Positions 11,326-22,125 are shown, counted from the first letter of the stretch. The stretch: 64,000 nucleotides of DNA from Streptomyces actuosus (GCF_016921115.1 NZ_JAFFZS010000006.1:124001-188000), one strand, 5' to 3'. Numbers and translations are program-made. Notes: generated by a model from the letters alone, not told the origin.

Positions 11326-11395
11326 GCTCCCTCTCCTTCCGGTCGTGCGTACGGGGGGTACGGCGGGTACGCGGGGTGCAGGGGGGACGGGGTGC

Positions 11396-12238
11396 TCAGG
11401 GTGCGGTCAGCGGCGTGTAGGCGCCCGGTGCGCGGTCCCGGTAGAACTGCCAGCGGTCGCGGACCTCGCGCAGCTTGGCGAGGTCCAGGTCGCGGACGAC
11501 GAGTTCGGTCTCCTTGTCGCTGGCCACCTCGCCGACGAACTGGGCCTCCGGATCGACGAAGTACGAGGTGCCGTAGAAGTCGTTGTCGCCCAGCTCCTCC
11601 ACCCCGACCCGGTTGATCGCACCGACGAAGTACTCGTTGGCGACGGCCGCCGCCGGCTGCTCCAGCTGCCACAGGTAGCCGGACAGGCCGCGCGAGGTGG
11701 CCGAGGGGTTGAAGACGATCTCGGCGCCTGCGAGGCCGAGGGCCCGCCAGCCCTCGGGGAAGTGGCGGTCGTAGCAGATGTAGACCCCGATCTTCCCGAC
11801 GGCCGTGTCGAAGACCGGCCAGCCGCTGTTGCCGGGGCGGAAGTAGAACTTCTCCCAGAACCCCTTGACCTGCGGGATGTGCGTCTTGCGGTACTTGCCG
11901 AGGTAGGAGCCGTCCGCGTCGATGACGGCGGCCGTGTTGTACAGCACGCCCGGCTGCTCCTCCTCGTACATCGGCAGGACGAGGACGATGCCCAGCTCCT
12001 TCGCCAGGGCCTGGAAACGGCGCACGATCGGGCCCTCGGGAATCTGCTCGGCGTACTCGTAGAACGCCGGATCCTGGACCTGGCAGAAGTACGGCCCGTA
12101 GAACAGCTCCTGGAAGCACAGCACTTGGGCGCCCTGCGCCGCCGCGTCGCGGGCCGCTTGCTCGTGGACCCGGATCATCGACTCCTTGTCGCCGGTCCAC
12201 GCGGTCTGGAACAGGGCGGCACGGATCACTTGGCTCAT
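11396..12238 (-). CDS. Nitrilase-superfamily N-carbamoyl-beta-alanine/D-amino acid amidohydrolase (copy 1)
   Basis: This 280-aa enzyme hydrolyses carbamoylated amines, releasing CO2, ammonia and an amino acid such as beta-alanine. From MSQVIRAALF (ATG at 12238; an in-frame ATG at 12250 is possible), the catalytic triad is Glu44 in CFQELF, Lys118 in GKYRKTHIPQ and Cys155 in ICYDRHFPEGWR. It opens the operon with hydA, the product of which would be its substrate. It is strikingly similar along its whole length to the second nitrilase at 15269-16111. Two CGTGTCACG palindromes lie just upstream of its start. Confidence 0.9.
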   Translation of the reverse strand: MSQVIRAALFQTAWTGDKESMIRVHEQAARDAAAQGAQVLCFQELFYGPYFCQVQDPAFYEYAEQIPEGPIVRRFQALAKELGIVLVLPMYEEEQPGVLYNTAAVIDADGSYLGKYRKTHIPQVKGFWEKFYFRPGNSGWPVFDTAVGKIGVYICYDRHFPEGWRALGLAGAEIVFNPSATSRGLSGYLWQLEQPAAAVANEYFVGAINRVGVEELGDNDFYGTSYFVDPEAQFVGEVASDKETELVVRDLDLAKLREVRDRWQFYRDRAPGAYTPLTAP

Positions 12239-12306
12239 CGAGGTCTCCACTCACTCGGTGTGGTGCGGTGAGCCTAGAAAGTCCGTACGGCGACGTTGAG
12301 TTGCAC

Positions 12307-12347
12307 CGTGTCACGTCTGCGGGCGCCGTGCGTGGCAGCGTGTCACG
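12307..12347. promoter_or_regulatory. Two CGTGTCACG palindromes, 32 bp apart
   Basis: CGTG-T-CACG occurs at 12307-12315 and again at 12339-12347, an identical 9-bp palindrome repeated at about three helical turns. They sit 60-110 bp ahead of the nitrilase/hydantoinase operon and between it and the pucR-type gene. I infer a binding site for the adjacent PucR regulator or another dimeric factor. Nothing in the sequence proves which. Confidence 0.4.
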
Positions 12348-12396
12348 CTTGCGTCGGCCCATGTTTCACCGCCGTGTTCCCGGGTCGTCGGAGGTT

Positions 12397-13962
12397 TCAC
12401 CGCTGTTGCGCATCGTGCGCGAGGAGCGCGATGTGGACCGAGGCGGCCTGCTCGAAGTCGTCGAGATCCACGCCGAGCCGGACCTGTATGGCCTCCAGGC
12501 GCCGGTAGAGCGCGGGCCGGGAGACGTGGTGGAGCTGGGCGGTACGGGACTTGTTGCGGCCGGTGGCGAGATAGGTCCGCAGCACGCCCAGCAGATCCTG
12601 GTCGGTGGCGCTCAGCAGCCCGTCCAGTTCGCGCTCGGCGAAGGACTGCACGTGCGGGTGGTCGCGCAGCAGGCGGATCAGGCCGCGCAGGTGGACGTCC
12701 CGGAGGCGGACGACGGCGGGCAGGTCCAGGGCGGGTGCCGAGTCGGCGACGGCGTCGGCGACGTGCCGGGCCTCGCGCAGCCCGGCGGCCACCTCGTCCC
12801 AGGCCGTGCGCGGGTCGGCGGCGGCGACCACGGCCGTCCCCAGGTCCGTCTCGGAACGCAGCCGGGCGGCGAAGTGGGCGGCGAGCGCCGCGGCGTCCTG
12901 GTCGCGGGCGAGGCTGAGCAGGACGGCGGTCGCCCCGGGCGCGAGCTCGGCGACCAGCCCGGGCAGGCCCACCATCCGCAGCACGCGGTCGAGTCGGGCG
13001 GGGTCGGCGCCGCGGACGACGAGCGGGACGAAGCTGCGCCGGTTGACGGGCAGCCCGGCGGCGCGGGCCCGCGGCAGCAGTTGCCGGGCCGGCACGACGC
13101 CGGAGACCAGGTCGGTCAGCAGGCCCTGCGCGGACTGTTCCTCCCAGGTGCCGGCCGAGGCGCCGCCGAGCATGCGGTGCAGTACGAGCGCCTCGGCGGC
13201 GCGGTCGGCGAGGAGCCGCCCCACTGCGGTGTCGCCGCGGTGGCCGCACAGCAGGATCCGGCCCCAGCGCTCCCCGCGCCCGCCGAGTTCGGCGCGGATC
13301 CAGCCGTCGCCCTCGCTGCCGCCGGCCTGGCGGGCGATGCGCTCCCAGTCGCGCAGCACGTCGTCGACGGCGGACCGCTCGCCCGCGGTGGCCAGGACCC
13401 GGTGGGCGAGGTTGGTGACGACGACGGGGCAGCCGCTGTAGCGGGCGACCTCGTCGAGCAGCCCCTGGAGCGGCGCGCCCGCGGTGATCAGCCCGTTCAG
13501 GGCGGTGCGGACCGCCTCCGAGAGGCTGACGGCCGCGTACTTCCGCCGCACCAGCCGGGACTGCACCTCCTCGGTCAGTTCGGCGAAGGGGAAGGGCCGG
13601 TGCAGCACGACCATGGGCAGCCCGCACCGCTCGGCCACGCGGCGCATCGCGTCCGGCGCGGTGGGGAAGGCCCGGCCGAGGCCCAGGACGACGGCCGCGG
13701 CCTCCGCGCGGTACAGGGAGCGGACGTACTCGGCCTGCTTGTCCTCGTCGCCGGCGAGCAGCACACCGGTGGTGAGGATCATCTCGCCGCCGCTGAGCAT
13801 CACACCGACGTCGGCGGCCTCGGCGACGTGGACCCAGCGCACGGGCCGGTCGAGCTGTCCCGCGCCGGCCACCACCTCGGGCTCCCCGGCGAGCACCCGT
13901 TCGAGGTTGAGCACCTGCCGTACGGACAGAGCCGGTTCCAAGGGCTCCAAGGTGGTGGTCAT
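12397..13962 (-). CDS. PucR-family transcriptional regulator
   Basis: A 521-aa DNA-binding regulator with the PucR architecture. An N-terminal PucR ligand domain starts SVRQVLNLERVLAGEPEVVAGAG and contains the typical VRWVHVAEAADVG block. The middle is GGDEF-like. A C-terminal helix-turn-helix reads TYLATGRNKSRTAQLHHVSRPALYRRLEAIQ. PucR proteins usually activate purine or amine catabolic genes in response to a pathway metabolite. It is sandwiched between the nitrilase/hydantoinase operon and the aminotransferase gene, all on one strand. Control of both is the natural inference. The start at ATG 13962 fits family length. Confidence 0.92.
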   Translation of the reverse strand: MTTTLEPLEPALSVRQVLNLERVLAGEPEVVAGAGQLDRPVRWVHVAEAADVGVMLSGGEMILTTGVLLAGDEDKQAEYVRSLYRAEAAAVVLGLGRAFPTAPDAMRRVAERCGLPMVVLHRPFPFAELTEEVQSRLVRRKYAAVSLSEAVRTALNGLITAGAPLQGLLDEVARYSGCPVVVTNLAHRVLATAGERSAVDDVLRDWERIARQAGGSEGDGWIRAELGGRGERWGRILLCGHRGDTAVGRLLADRAAEALVLHRMLGGASAGTWEEQSAQGLLTDLVSGVVPARQLLPRARAAGLPVNRRSFVPLVVRGADPARLDRVLRMVGLPGLVAELAPGATAVLLSLARDQDAAALAAHFAARLRSETDLGTAVVAAADPRTAWDEVAAGLREARHVADAVADSAPALDLPAVVRLRDVHLRGLIRLLRDHPHVQSFAERELDGLLSATDQDLLGVLRTYLATGRNKSRTAQLHHVSRPALYRRLEAIQVRLGVDLDDFEQAASVHIALLAHDAQQR

Positions 13963-13988
13963 GGCGTGTTCCCCTGCTCGGTGCCGTG

Positions 13989-15272
13989 CTACTGGATGCT
14001 CCTCAGGGCCCGTTCGAGGATCGCCGCACCCTCCTCGGCCTCCGCGACGGTGAGGGAGAGCGGTGGGGCGATGCGCAGGGCGCTGGTGTTGTGGCCGCCG
14101 CCCTTGCCGATGAGCAGGCCGCCGGAGCGGGCGGCCTCCAGCACCGCGGACGCCGCCCGCGGGTCGGCCTCGTCCGTTCCGGGCCGGGCCAGCTCGACGC
14201 CGATCATCAGTCCGCGTCCGCGCACCTCGCGCACCGCGGGCACCTGGGCGGCGACGGCCCGCAGCCGCTCGATGAGGAGCCCGCCGACACGCCGGGCGTT
14301 GCCCTGGAGGTCGTGTTCGAGCAGGTACGTGAGGTTGGCGAGGCCGGCCGCCATGGTGATCTGCGTGCCGCCGAACGTGGAGATGGAGTTGGCGTCCAGG
14401 CAGTTCATGATCTCGGCGCGGGCGATCACACCGCCGATGGACATGCCGTTGCCGATGCCCTTGGCGAAGGTGACGATGTCCGGCGGTCCGCTGCGGGAGT
14501 GCGCCTGCCAGCCCCAGAAGTGGTCTCCGGTGCGGCCCCAACCGGTCTGCACCTCGTCGGAGATCCACAGCACACCGCGGTCGTCCAGCACGTCGCGGAA
14601 GGCGGCGTACAGCCCGTCGGGCGGGGAGGTGAAACCGCCGACGCCCTGGATCGGCTCGGCGATCAGCGCCGCCGGCCGGCGGGTGTGGCCGAGCAGGTCC
14701 GTCAGGTCCTCGACGCAGGCCTCGACGAACGTGGCGTCGTCCAGGTGCGCGTACGGGCCGCGGGTGCGCACGCCGCCGTGCACGTACAGCGTCTGGAGCG
14801 GGGACAGCGAGGTGGGCGACCAGCCGCGGTTGCCGGTGATGCCGACCGCGCTGAACGAGCGGCCGTGGTAGCTGTTGCGCATCGCCAGGACGGTGTTGCT
14901 GCGGCGGTACGTCGTCGCCAGCAGCAGGGCGGTGTCGTTGGCCTCGGTGCCGGAGGTCGTGAAGAAGACCCGGGCGTCCGGGATGCCGCTCACCTGGGCG
15001 ATGCGCTCGGCCAGCTCGACCATGGGCCGGTTGAGGTACAGGGTCGAGGAGTGGATGATCCGCCCGGCCTGCTCGCCGACCGCCTTGGTCACCTCGGGCA
15101 GGGCGTGCGCGGTCATCGTGGTGAGGATGCCGCCGAAGAAGTCGAGGTACCGGTTGCCGTCGGCGTCCCAGACGTGCCGGCCCTCGCCGTGGGTGATCTC
15201 GATCGGCTCGTCGTAGTAGAGGGCGAGCCAGTCGGGCAGCACGCCGCGGTGGCGGGCGTAGAGGTCGTTCAC
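13989..15272 (-). CDS. Class III PLP-dependent aminotransferase (AGXT2/beta-alanine-pyruvate type)
   Basis: A 427-aa pyridoxal-phosphate aminotransferase. Family motifs are YLDFFGGILT, TSGTEANDTALL, NSYHGRSFSA, the AEPIQGVGG loop, ISDEVQTGWGRTG, and TFAKGIGNGM, whose Lys forms the Schiff base. Relatives transfer the amino group of beta-alanine, beta-aminoisobutyrate or alanine to pyruvate or glyoxylate. The GTG start overlaps the nitrilase stop by 4 bp (GTGA), so the two are coupled. The chemistry fits: the nitrilase would make a beta-amino acid and this enzyme would deaminate it. Confidence 0.9.
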   Translation of the reverse strand: MNDLYARHRGVLPDWLALYYDEPIEITHGEGRHVWDADGNRYLDFFGGILTTMTAHALPEVTKAVGEQAGRIIHSSTLYLNRPMVELAERIAQVSGIPDARVFFTTSGTEANDTALLLATTYRRSNTVLAMRNSYHGRSFSAVGITGNRGWSPTSLSPLQTLYVHGGVRTRGPYAHLDDATFVEACVEDLTDLLGHTRRPAALIAEPIQGVGGFTSPPDGLYAAFRDVLDDRGVLWISDEVQTGWGRTGDHFWGWQAHSRSGPPDIVTFAKGIGNGMSIGGVIARAEIMNCLDANSISTFGGTQITMAAGLANLTYLLEHDLQGNARRVGGLLIERLRAVAAQVPAVREVRGRGLMIGVELARPGTDEADPRAASAVLEAARSGGLLIGKGGGHNTSALRIAPPLSLTVAEAEEGAAILERALRSIQ

Positions 15273-16111
15273 GGGCGCACCAGCCCTTCGTAGGCGTCGG
15301 GGCGGCGGTCGCGGTAGAAGGCCCACTGCTGCCGGACGTCGTCGATCAGGCCGAAGTCGAGCTCGCGGACGAGGAGTTCCTCCTCGGTGTCGGAGGCGGT
15401 GTCGCCGACGAACTGACCGCGCGGGTCGACGAAGTAGCTGGTGCCGTAGAAGTCGTTGTCGCCGTAGATCTCGTGGCCGACGCGGTTGATCGCGGCGACG
15501 AAGTACTCGTTGGCGACGGCCGCGGCGGGCTGCTCCAGCCGCCACAGGTGGGCGGACAGGCCGCGGTGGGTGGCGGACGGGTTGTAGACCAGTTGGGCGC
15601 CGTTCAGGCCGAGTTGCCGCCAGCCCTCGGGGAAGTGACGGTCGTAGCAGATGTAGACGCCCACCTTGCCGACTGCGGTGTCGAAGACGGGCCAGCCGAG
15701 GTTGCCGGGACGGAAGTAGTACTTCTCCCAGAAGCCCTCGACCTGGGGGATGTGGTGCTTGCGGTACTTGCCGAGGTAGGCGCCGTCGGCGTCGACGACC
15801 GCCGCCGTGTTGTAGTGGAAGCCCGGCTGCTCCACCTCGAACACCGGCACGACGATCACCATGCCGGTCTCCCGGGCCAGGTCCTGCATCCGGCGCACGG
15901 TCGGCCCGTCGGGCACGGGCTCGGCCCACCGGTAGTGCTCCGCGTCCTGGACCTGACAGAAATAGGGGGCGTTGAAGACTTCCTGGAAGCCGATGACCTG
16001 CGCCCCCTGCCGGGCCGCCGTGCGGGCGTGCTCCTCGTGCTTCGCCACCATGGACTCGGTGTCGCCGGTCCAGGTGGCCTGGACCAGTGCGGCACGTACG
16101 ACGTTGGCCAT
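15269..16111 (-). CDS. Nitrilase-superfamily N-carbamoyl amidohydrolase (copy 2)
   Basis: A 280-aa paralogue of the enzyme at 11396-12238. It keeps the Glu (IGFQEVF), Lys (GKYRKHHIPQ) and Cys (ICYDRHFPEGW) triad and long identical blocks such as EQPAAAVANEYFV and DNDFYGTSYFVDP. It differs mainly in the early substrate-entry segment (NAPYFCQ versus YGPYFCQ, VFEVEQPGFHYN versus MYEEEQPGVLYN). ATG 16111 matches the other copy; GTG 16129 is an alternative. It is coupled to the aminotransferase. The operon may process a carbamoyl compound related to, but different from, that of copy 1. Confidence 0.9.
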   Translation of the reverse strand: MANVVRAALVQATWTGDTESMVAKHEEHARTAARQGAQVIGFQEVFNAPYFCQVQDAEHYRWAEPVPDGPTVRRMQDLARETGMVIVVPVFEVEQPGFHYNTAAVVDADGAYLGKYRKHHIPQVEGFWEKYYFRPGNLGWPVFDTAVGKVGVYICYDRHFPEGWRQLGLNGAQLVYNPSATHRGLSAHLWRLEQPAAAVANEYFVAAINRVGHEIYGDNDFYGTSYFVDPRGQFVGDTASDTEEELLVRELDFGLIDDVRQQWAFYRDRRPDAYEGLVRP

Positions 16112-16140
16112 GAGCTGCTCCTTCGACACGACGTCAGAGC

Positions 16141-16156
16141 CTCTACGCCCGTAGAG
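16141..16156. promoter_or_regulatory. CTCTACG palindrome, candidate operator of the nitrilase/aminotransferase operon
   Basis: CTCTACG-CC-CGTAGAG is a perfect inverted repeat with 7-bp arms, 30 bp ahead of the preferred nitrilase start. A further CCGTAGAG half-site lies at 16161-16168. The site sits where a repressor would block transcription or initiation. The regulator is unknown. It does not resemble the CGTGTCACG sites of the hydantoinase operon, suggesting separate control. Confidence 0.5.
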
Positions 16157-16229
16157 CAGGCCGTAGAGGGTCGAACGTAAGCCTCGGCGACGGGCTTGCC
16201 AAGACCATCGTCGTGTCCGTTCGGGTGTT

Positions 16230-18137
16230 TCAGGAGGCGAGGCCCGCGACGCGCAGGGCGTGCACGAGGTCCCAGTGCCGCTCGTCGGAGACGTCCTGCG
16301 CGGCCCGCAGCAGCAGCGGCACGATCAGCTGCGGGTCGGCGGCGGCGCTGCGGACGGCCTCCTCGGGGGTGCGGACGCGGACGTAGGCGTCGAGCAGGGC
16401 GCGGATCTCGCGCCTGCGCCCTTCCGCGGCGAGCACCTGGAGGGCCTCGCCGATCTCGGCGGCCGGGCGCACCACGCCCTGGCGCAGCATCTGCTGCCCG
16501 TCGGCGTCACGGCCGGCGGCGACCAGCGCGTTCGCTGCGGCGACCAGGTGCGCGGCGGGCAGCGAGACGGCCTCCCACAGCAGGGTCGCCCAGTCGGCAC
16601 CGAGGCCGGCGTGCTGGAGTTCGGCGGCCAGCACCGGGAAGCGTGCGGCGGACCAGTGGGCGGCCTCCACCAGCAGGGCATGGGCCTCGCCGCTGCGGCC
16701 CTGGGTGCGCAGGTGCACCAGCTGCGCAACGAGCGCCGCGACCTCCTCCCCCGCCGCCGGGTCCGGCGGTTCGACGGGCACGGCCGGCCCCTCCCCCGCC
16801 TCCTGCGCGGCCCCGGCGAACCGCGCGCCCCGCGGTGTGCGCCCGCCCTCCTGCGCCGCGGTGGGGGCGTCCGGCACGTCGACGGCCGGTGCGGGGACGG
16901 GCGGGAGGTCGCCTTCGACCATCCCGGCGAAGCGGGCGCTGCCGCGGCGGCGCTTGCGCTGCCGGGACGGCGGCGGTGCGAGGGCGCCCGCGTCCCGGGC
17001 GTCGCGGGCCGGACCGGAGCCGCGGGGGCCTCCCCGCGCGCCCTCGGCCGCGGTGCCCGGCGCGATCGTGCCGCCGGAGTCGTCCGGGGGCGCGAAGGGG
17101 CCGTGAGGGGCCCGGGGGGCGGGGAAGCCACCGGGGTCGGCGGGGCTCCCCCCGGGGCCGGTCGCAGCGGGACCGACCGGGGCGCGGGCGGCGGCCGAGG
17201 GGCCGGAACCGGCGCGGCCGGCGGGTCCGAAGTCGTGGGTGGGGGGTGCCACGGGGCGATCGGCCGGCCGGCCCGCGGGCCGTTCGGCGCCGGGTCCCGC
17301 CGCGCCCTCCCAGGAGCCGGTGCCCGCCCCGGCCGCCCCGTCGCGGGGGCGTGCGTCCGCCGCGACGGCGGCCGGGTCGCCGGACCACTGGGCCGGACCC
17401 CGTCCGTGGGCGTCGCCCCGGGCCGGTTCGGCGGGTCCGTCACGTCGTGCGGCGACTCCGGGCGCGGCCCGTTCTGCGGGCCGGCCGCCCCGGGCGCCGG
17501 GACCGTCACCCGGTCCGGGATCCCGGGGCGCCCCCGGCGCTCCGGCGCCACCCGCGCGCGGGACCGGCCCGCCCACCGCCCCGGCCCGCGGCACGACCCC
17601 GCTCGTGCCCGAGGCCGGCCCCGTGCGGGACAGGCGGTCCAGGCGGGCCGTCCGGGCCCGCAGCTCGGCGCACCGGGCGGTGGCGCGTTCATGGTCGTCG
17701 TCGGCCCAGGCGAGCTCGCGTCGCAGGCCGTCGGCCTCCTCGCGGGAGAGGGGCGAGGTGAGCAGCCGGGTCAGTTCCGCCTGTCGTTCGGCGGCGTACC
17801 GCTGCTCGCGGAGCATCACGTCGAGCCGGTCGCCGAGGACGTCCCGTGCGCCGGGCCGGGCGTCGCAGGCGGCGAGCGCGGCGGCGTGCAGGGCGCGCGC
17901 CGGTTCGAGCTCCCGGGCCGCGACCGGGGTGCCGTACCGGACGGCGAGGTCCTGGAGCAGGGCTTCCACCACGTCCCACGGCGGCACCTCACGCCCGTCG
18001 AGGCAGGCCCGCATGCCGTCGGGATCGCGCTGCCAGAACACCCCGCACCAGCCGCCGGCCTGATCGAGGCGCGCCAGCAGACCATCCAGGTAGTTCGCGA
18101 ACTCCCCCACCCTGCCCGGGAGTTGTTCCACTGTCAT
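16230..18137 (-). CDS. Large hypothetical protein with low-complexity centre
   Basis: A 635-aa cytoplasmic protein of unknown function; similar actinobacterial proteins are often mislabelled as viral tegument-like. The N-terminal ~140 residues form a conserved helical domain (FANYLDGLLARLDQAGGWCG, FWQRDPDGMRACLDGREVPP) and a coiled-coil-like segment rich in Glu/Arg. Residues about 165-420 are Pro/Gly/Ala-rich and probably disordered. The C-terminal ~200 residues are again helical, with TPR-like pairs. ATG 18137 is chosen over 18164 because homologous character begins at MTVEQLPGR. It is followed upstream by the XRE regulator on the same strand, 125 bp away. Confidence 0.7.
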   Translation of the reverse strand: MTVEQLPGRVGEFANYLDGLLARLDQAGGWCGVFWQRDPDGMRACLDGREVPPWDVVEALLQDLAVRYGTPVAARELEPARALHAAALAACDARPGARDVLGDRLDVMLREQRYAAERQAELTRLLTSPLSREEADGLRRELAWADDDHERATARCAELRARTARLDRLSRTGPASGTSGVVPRAGAVGGPVPRAGGAGAPGAPRDPGPGDGPGARGGRPAERAAPGVAARRDGPAEPARGDAHGRGPAQWSGDPAAVAADARPRDGAAGAGTGSWEGAAGPGAERPAGRPADRPVAPPTHDFGPAGRAGSGPSAAARAPVGPAATGPGGSPADPGGFPAPRAPHGPFAPPDDSGGTIAPGTAAEGARGGPRGSGPARDARDAGALAPPPSRQRKRRRGSARFAGMVEGDLPPVPAPAVDVPDAPTAAQEGGRTPRGARFAGAAQEAGEGPAVPVEPPDPAAGEEVAALVAQLVHLRTQGRSGEAHALLVEAAHWSAARFPVLAAELQHAGLGADWATLLWEAVSLPAAHLVAAANALVAAGRDADGQQMLRQGVVRPAAEIGEALQVLAAEGRRREIRALLDAYVRVRTPEEAVRSAAADPQLIVPLLLRAAQDVSDERHWDLVHALRVAGLAS

Positions 18138-18262
18138 CGCCCAACTCCTGCCAGACCGGACCACTCCGCCCGGTAGACAACACGAGCCGTGTTACGGGTT
18201 CGCTACAGGGAGTTTTCGAGGGGGGTGCGGAGCGCTCCGGATCGCGCGGCACGAAAGGTGAC

Positions 18263-18514
18263 TCAGGTCCGAACGAGCCCGCACCGGTACACCAGTTCGT
18301 CCATCGACAGTCCGAGCGAGCGCGCGAGCGCGGCGACCGTGAAGAAGGCGGGGGTCGGCGCCCGGCCGGTCTCGATCTTGCGGAGCGTCTCGGCGGAGAT
18401 GCCGGAGCTCGCGGCGACCTCGGCCATGCTGCGGCCGCCGCGCGCCTCGCGCAGCAGCCGTCCGAGCCGTTCGCCGCGCTCGCGCTCTTCGGGGGTCAGG
18501 GGTGTGCGCACCAT
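18263..18514 (-). CDS. XRE-family transcriptional regulator
   Basis: An 83-aa protein consisting almost wholly of a Cro/C1-type helix-turn-helix. LGRLLREARGGRSMAEVAAS, SGISAETLRKIETGRAPTP and the following helices cover the five-helix domain. It is divergent from the methionine aminopeptidase gene, with only 32 bp between the start codons. A 12-bp perfect palindrome lies in that gap. No ribosome site precedes the ATG, and a TAGTAT -10 hexamer ends seven bases before it, so the mRNA is probably leaderless. Autoregulation through the palindrome is inferred. Confidence 0.9.
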   Translation of the reverse strand: MVRTPLTPEERERGERLGRLLREARGGRSMAEVAASSGISAETLRKIETGRAPTPAFFTVAALARSLGLSMDELVYRCGLVRT

Positions 18515-18520
18515 GACCCC

Positions 18521-18542
18521 ATACTAATACCGGTATTGTAAT
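18521..18542. promoter_or_regulatory. Shared divergent promoter/operator of the XRE and map genes
   Basis: AATACCGGTATT at 18526-18537 is a perfect 12-bp palindrome. Reading leftwards, TAGTAT (18526-18521) is a near-consensus -10 placed for a leaderless start at 18514. Reading rightwards, TGTAAT (18537-18542) is placed for a leaderless start at 18547. Neither gene has a Shine-Dalgarno sequence. A dimer bound at the palindrome would cover both promoters at once. Confidence 0.6.
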
Positions 18543-18546
18543 TGGC

Positions 18547-19314
18547 ATGACGGGACTGAAGACGGACGCATCGATCGACGCCATGCACGCGGCCGGGCAG
18601 GTCGTCGCCCGCGCCCTGACGGCCGTGGAGCAGGCCGCGGACGTGGGCGTCTCCCTGCGGGAACTGGACGAGGTGGCCCACGACGTGCTGCGCGAGGCGG
18701 GAGCCTCCTCGCCCTTCCTCGGCTACCACCCCTCCTTCGCCCCCGTACCGTTCCCCGCCGTGCTGTGCACCTCCGTCAACGACGCGATCGTGCACGGCGT
18801 CCCCACCGACCACCGCCTGCGCGACGGCGATCTGCTGTCCGCCGACTTCGGCGCCGAGCTCGGCGGATGGGTCGGCGACTCGGCGATCAGCCTCGTCGTC
18901 GGCACGCCCCGCCCGGACGACCTGCGGCTGATCGAGACGGCCGAGCGCGCTCTGGCGGCCGGGATCGGGGCCGCCGTGGCCGGCAACCGCATCGGGGACA
19001 TCGCACACGCGATCGGCACGGTGTGCCGGGCCGCCGGCTACGGCATCCCGTACGGCTTCGGCGGGCACGGCGTGGGCCGCCGGATGCACGAGGACCCGGA
19101 AGTGCCCAACGAGGGCCGCCCCGGCCGCGGCCCGCTGCTGCGGCCCGGCATGGTCCTGGCCATCGAGCCGATGCTGATCGCCGGCGGCGGGGACGGCCAC
19201 CACGCGGCGCCGGACGGCTGGACCCTGCGTACGGACGACGGCTCCCGGGCGGCCCACGTGGAGCACACCGTGGCGATCACCCCGGCGGGGCCGCGCATCC
19301 TCACACAGCGCTGA
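18547..19314 (+). CDS. map: Type I methionine aminopeptidase
   Basis: A 255-aa dinuclear metalloprotease that removes N-terminal methionine from nascent proteins. The five metal ligands and catalytic His are all visible: IVHGVPTDH, LSADFGAELGGWVGD, GHGVGRRMHEDP, LAIEPML and HVEHTVAIT. It is shorter at the N-terminus than SH3-linker forms. Streptomyces usually has more than one map gene; this one, paired with an XRE repressor, is probably a regulated or accessory copy. The start is leaderless, as described for the shared promoter. Confidence 0.93.
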   Translation: MTGLKTDASIDAMHAAGQVVARALTAVEQAADVGVSLRELDEVAHDVLREAGASSPFLGYHPSFAPVPFPAVLCTSVNDAIVHGVPTDHRLRDGDLLSADFGAELGGWVGDSAISLVVGTPRPDDLRLIETAERALAAGIGAAVAGNRIGDIAHAIGTVCRAAGYGIPYGFGGHGVGRRMHEDPEVPNEGRPGRGPLLRPGMVLAIEPMLIAGGGDGHHAAPDGWTLRTDDGSRAAHVEHTVAITPAGPRILTQR

Positions 19315-19448
19315 GCCGCCCCGGGGGCCGCACCGCGCGAAGCGGGCGCCGACCGTGCCCCCGGATGCGCGGCGGGTGCGGTCGGCCCGGCCCGGTTCCG
19401 GGGTCCACCAGGCCGGGTGCCGGCCCTTCGGGGGCGGCCGGCGCTGCG

Positions 19449-19485
19449 CATGCCCACCGCGACGATGCATGTCATCGTGGGCATG
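19449..19485. promoter_or_regulatory. Nested inverted repeat upstream of the Clp ATPase
   Basis: CATGCCCAC (19449-19457) pairs with GTGGGCATG (19477-19485). Inside it CGATG and CATCG form a second short stem. The structure ends 57 bp before the ATG. It is neither the HspR (CTTGAGT) element nor an obvious CIRCE element. It could be an operator or an RNA hairpin in the leader; I cannot decide between them. Confidence 0.4.
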
Positions 19486-19542
19486 AGCGGCCCTTTCCCG
19501 GCCACTCGGCTCCGGAACGTCTCAGCCAAGGAACGGAGCGCC

Positions 19543-22086
<2,544 letters not shown>

Positions 22087-22125
22087 GCCGGCCCGGGTAC
22101 GCGGCACGGCACCCGGACCGGTGCA

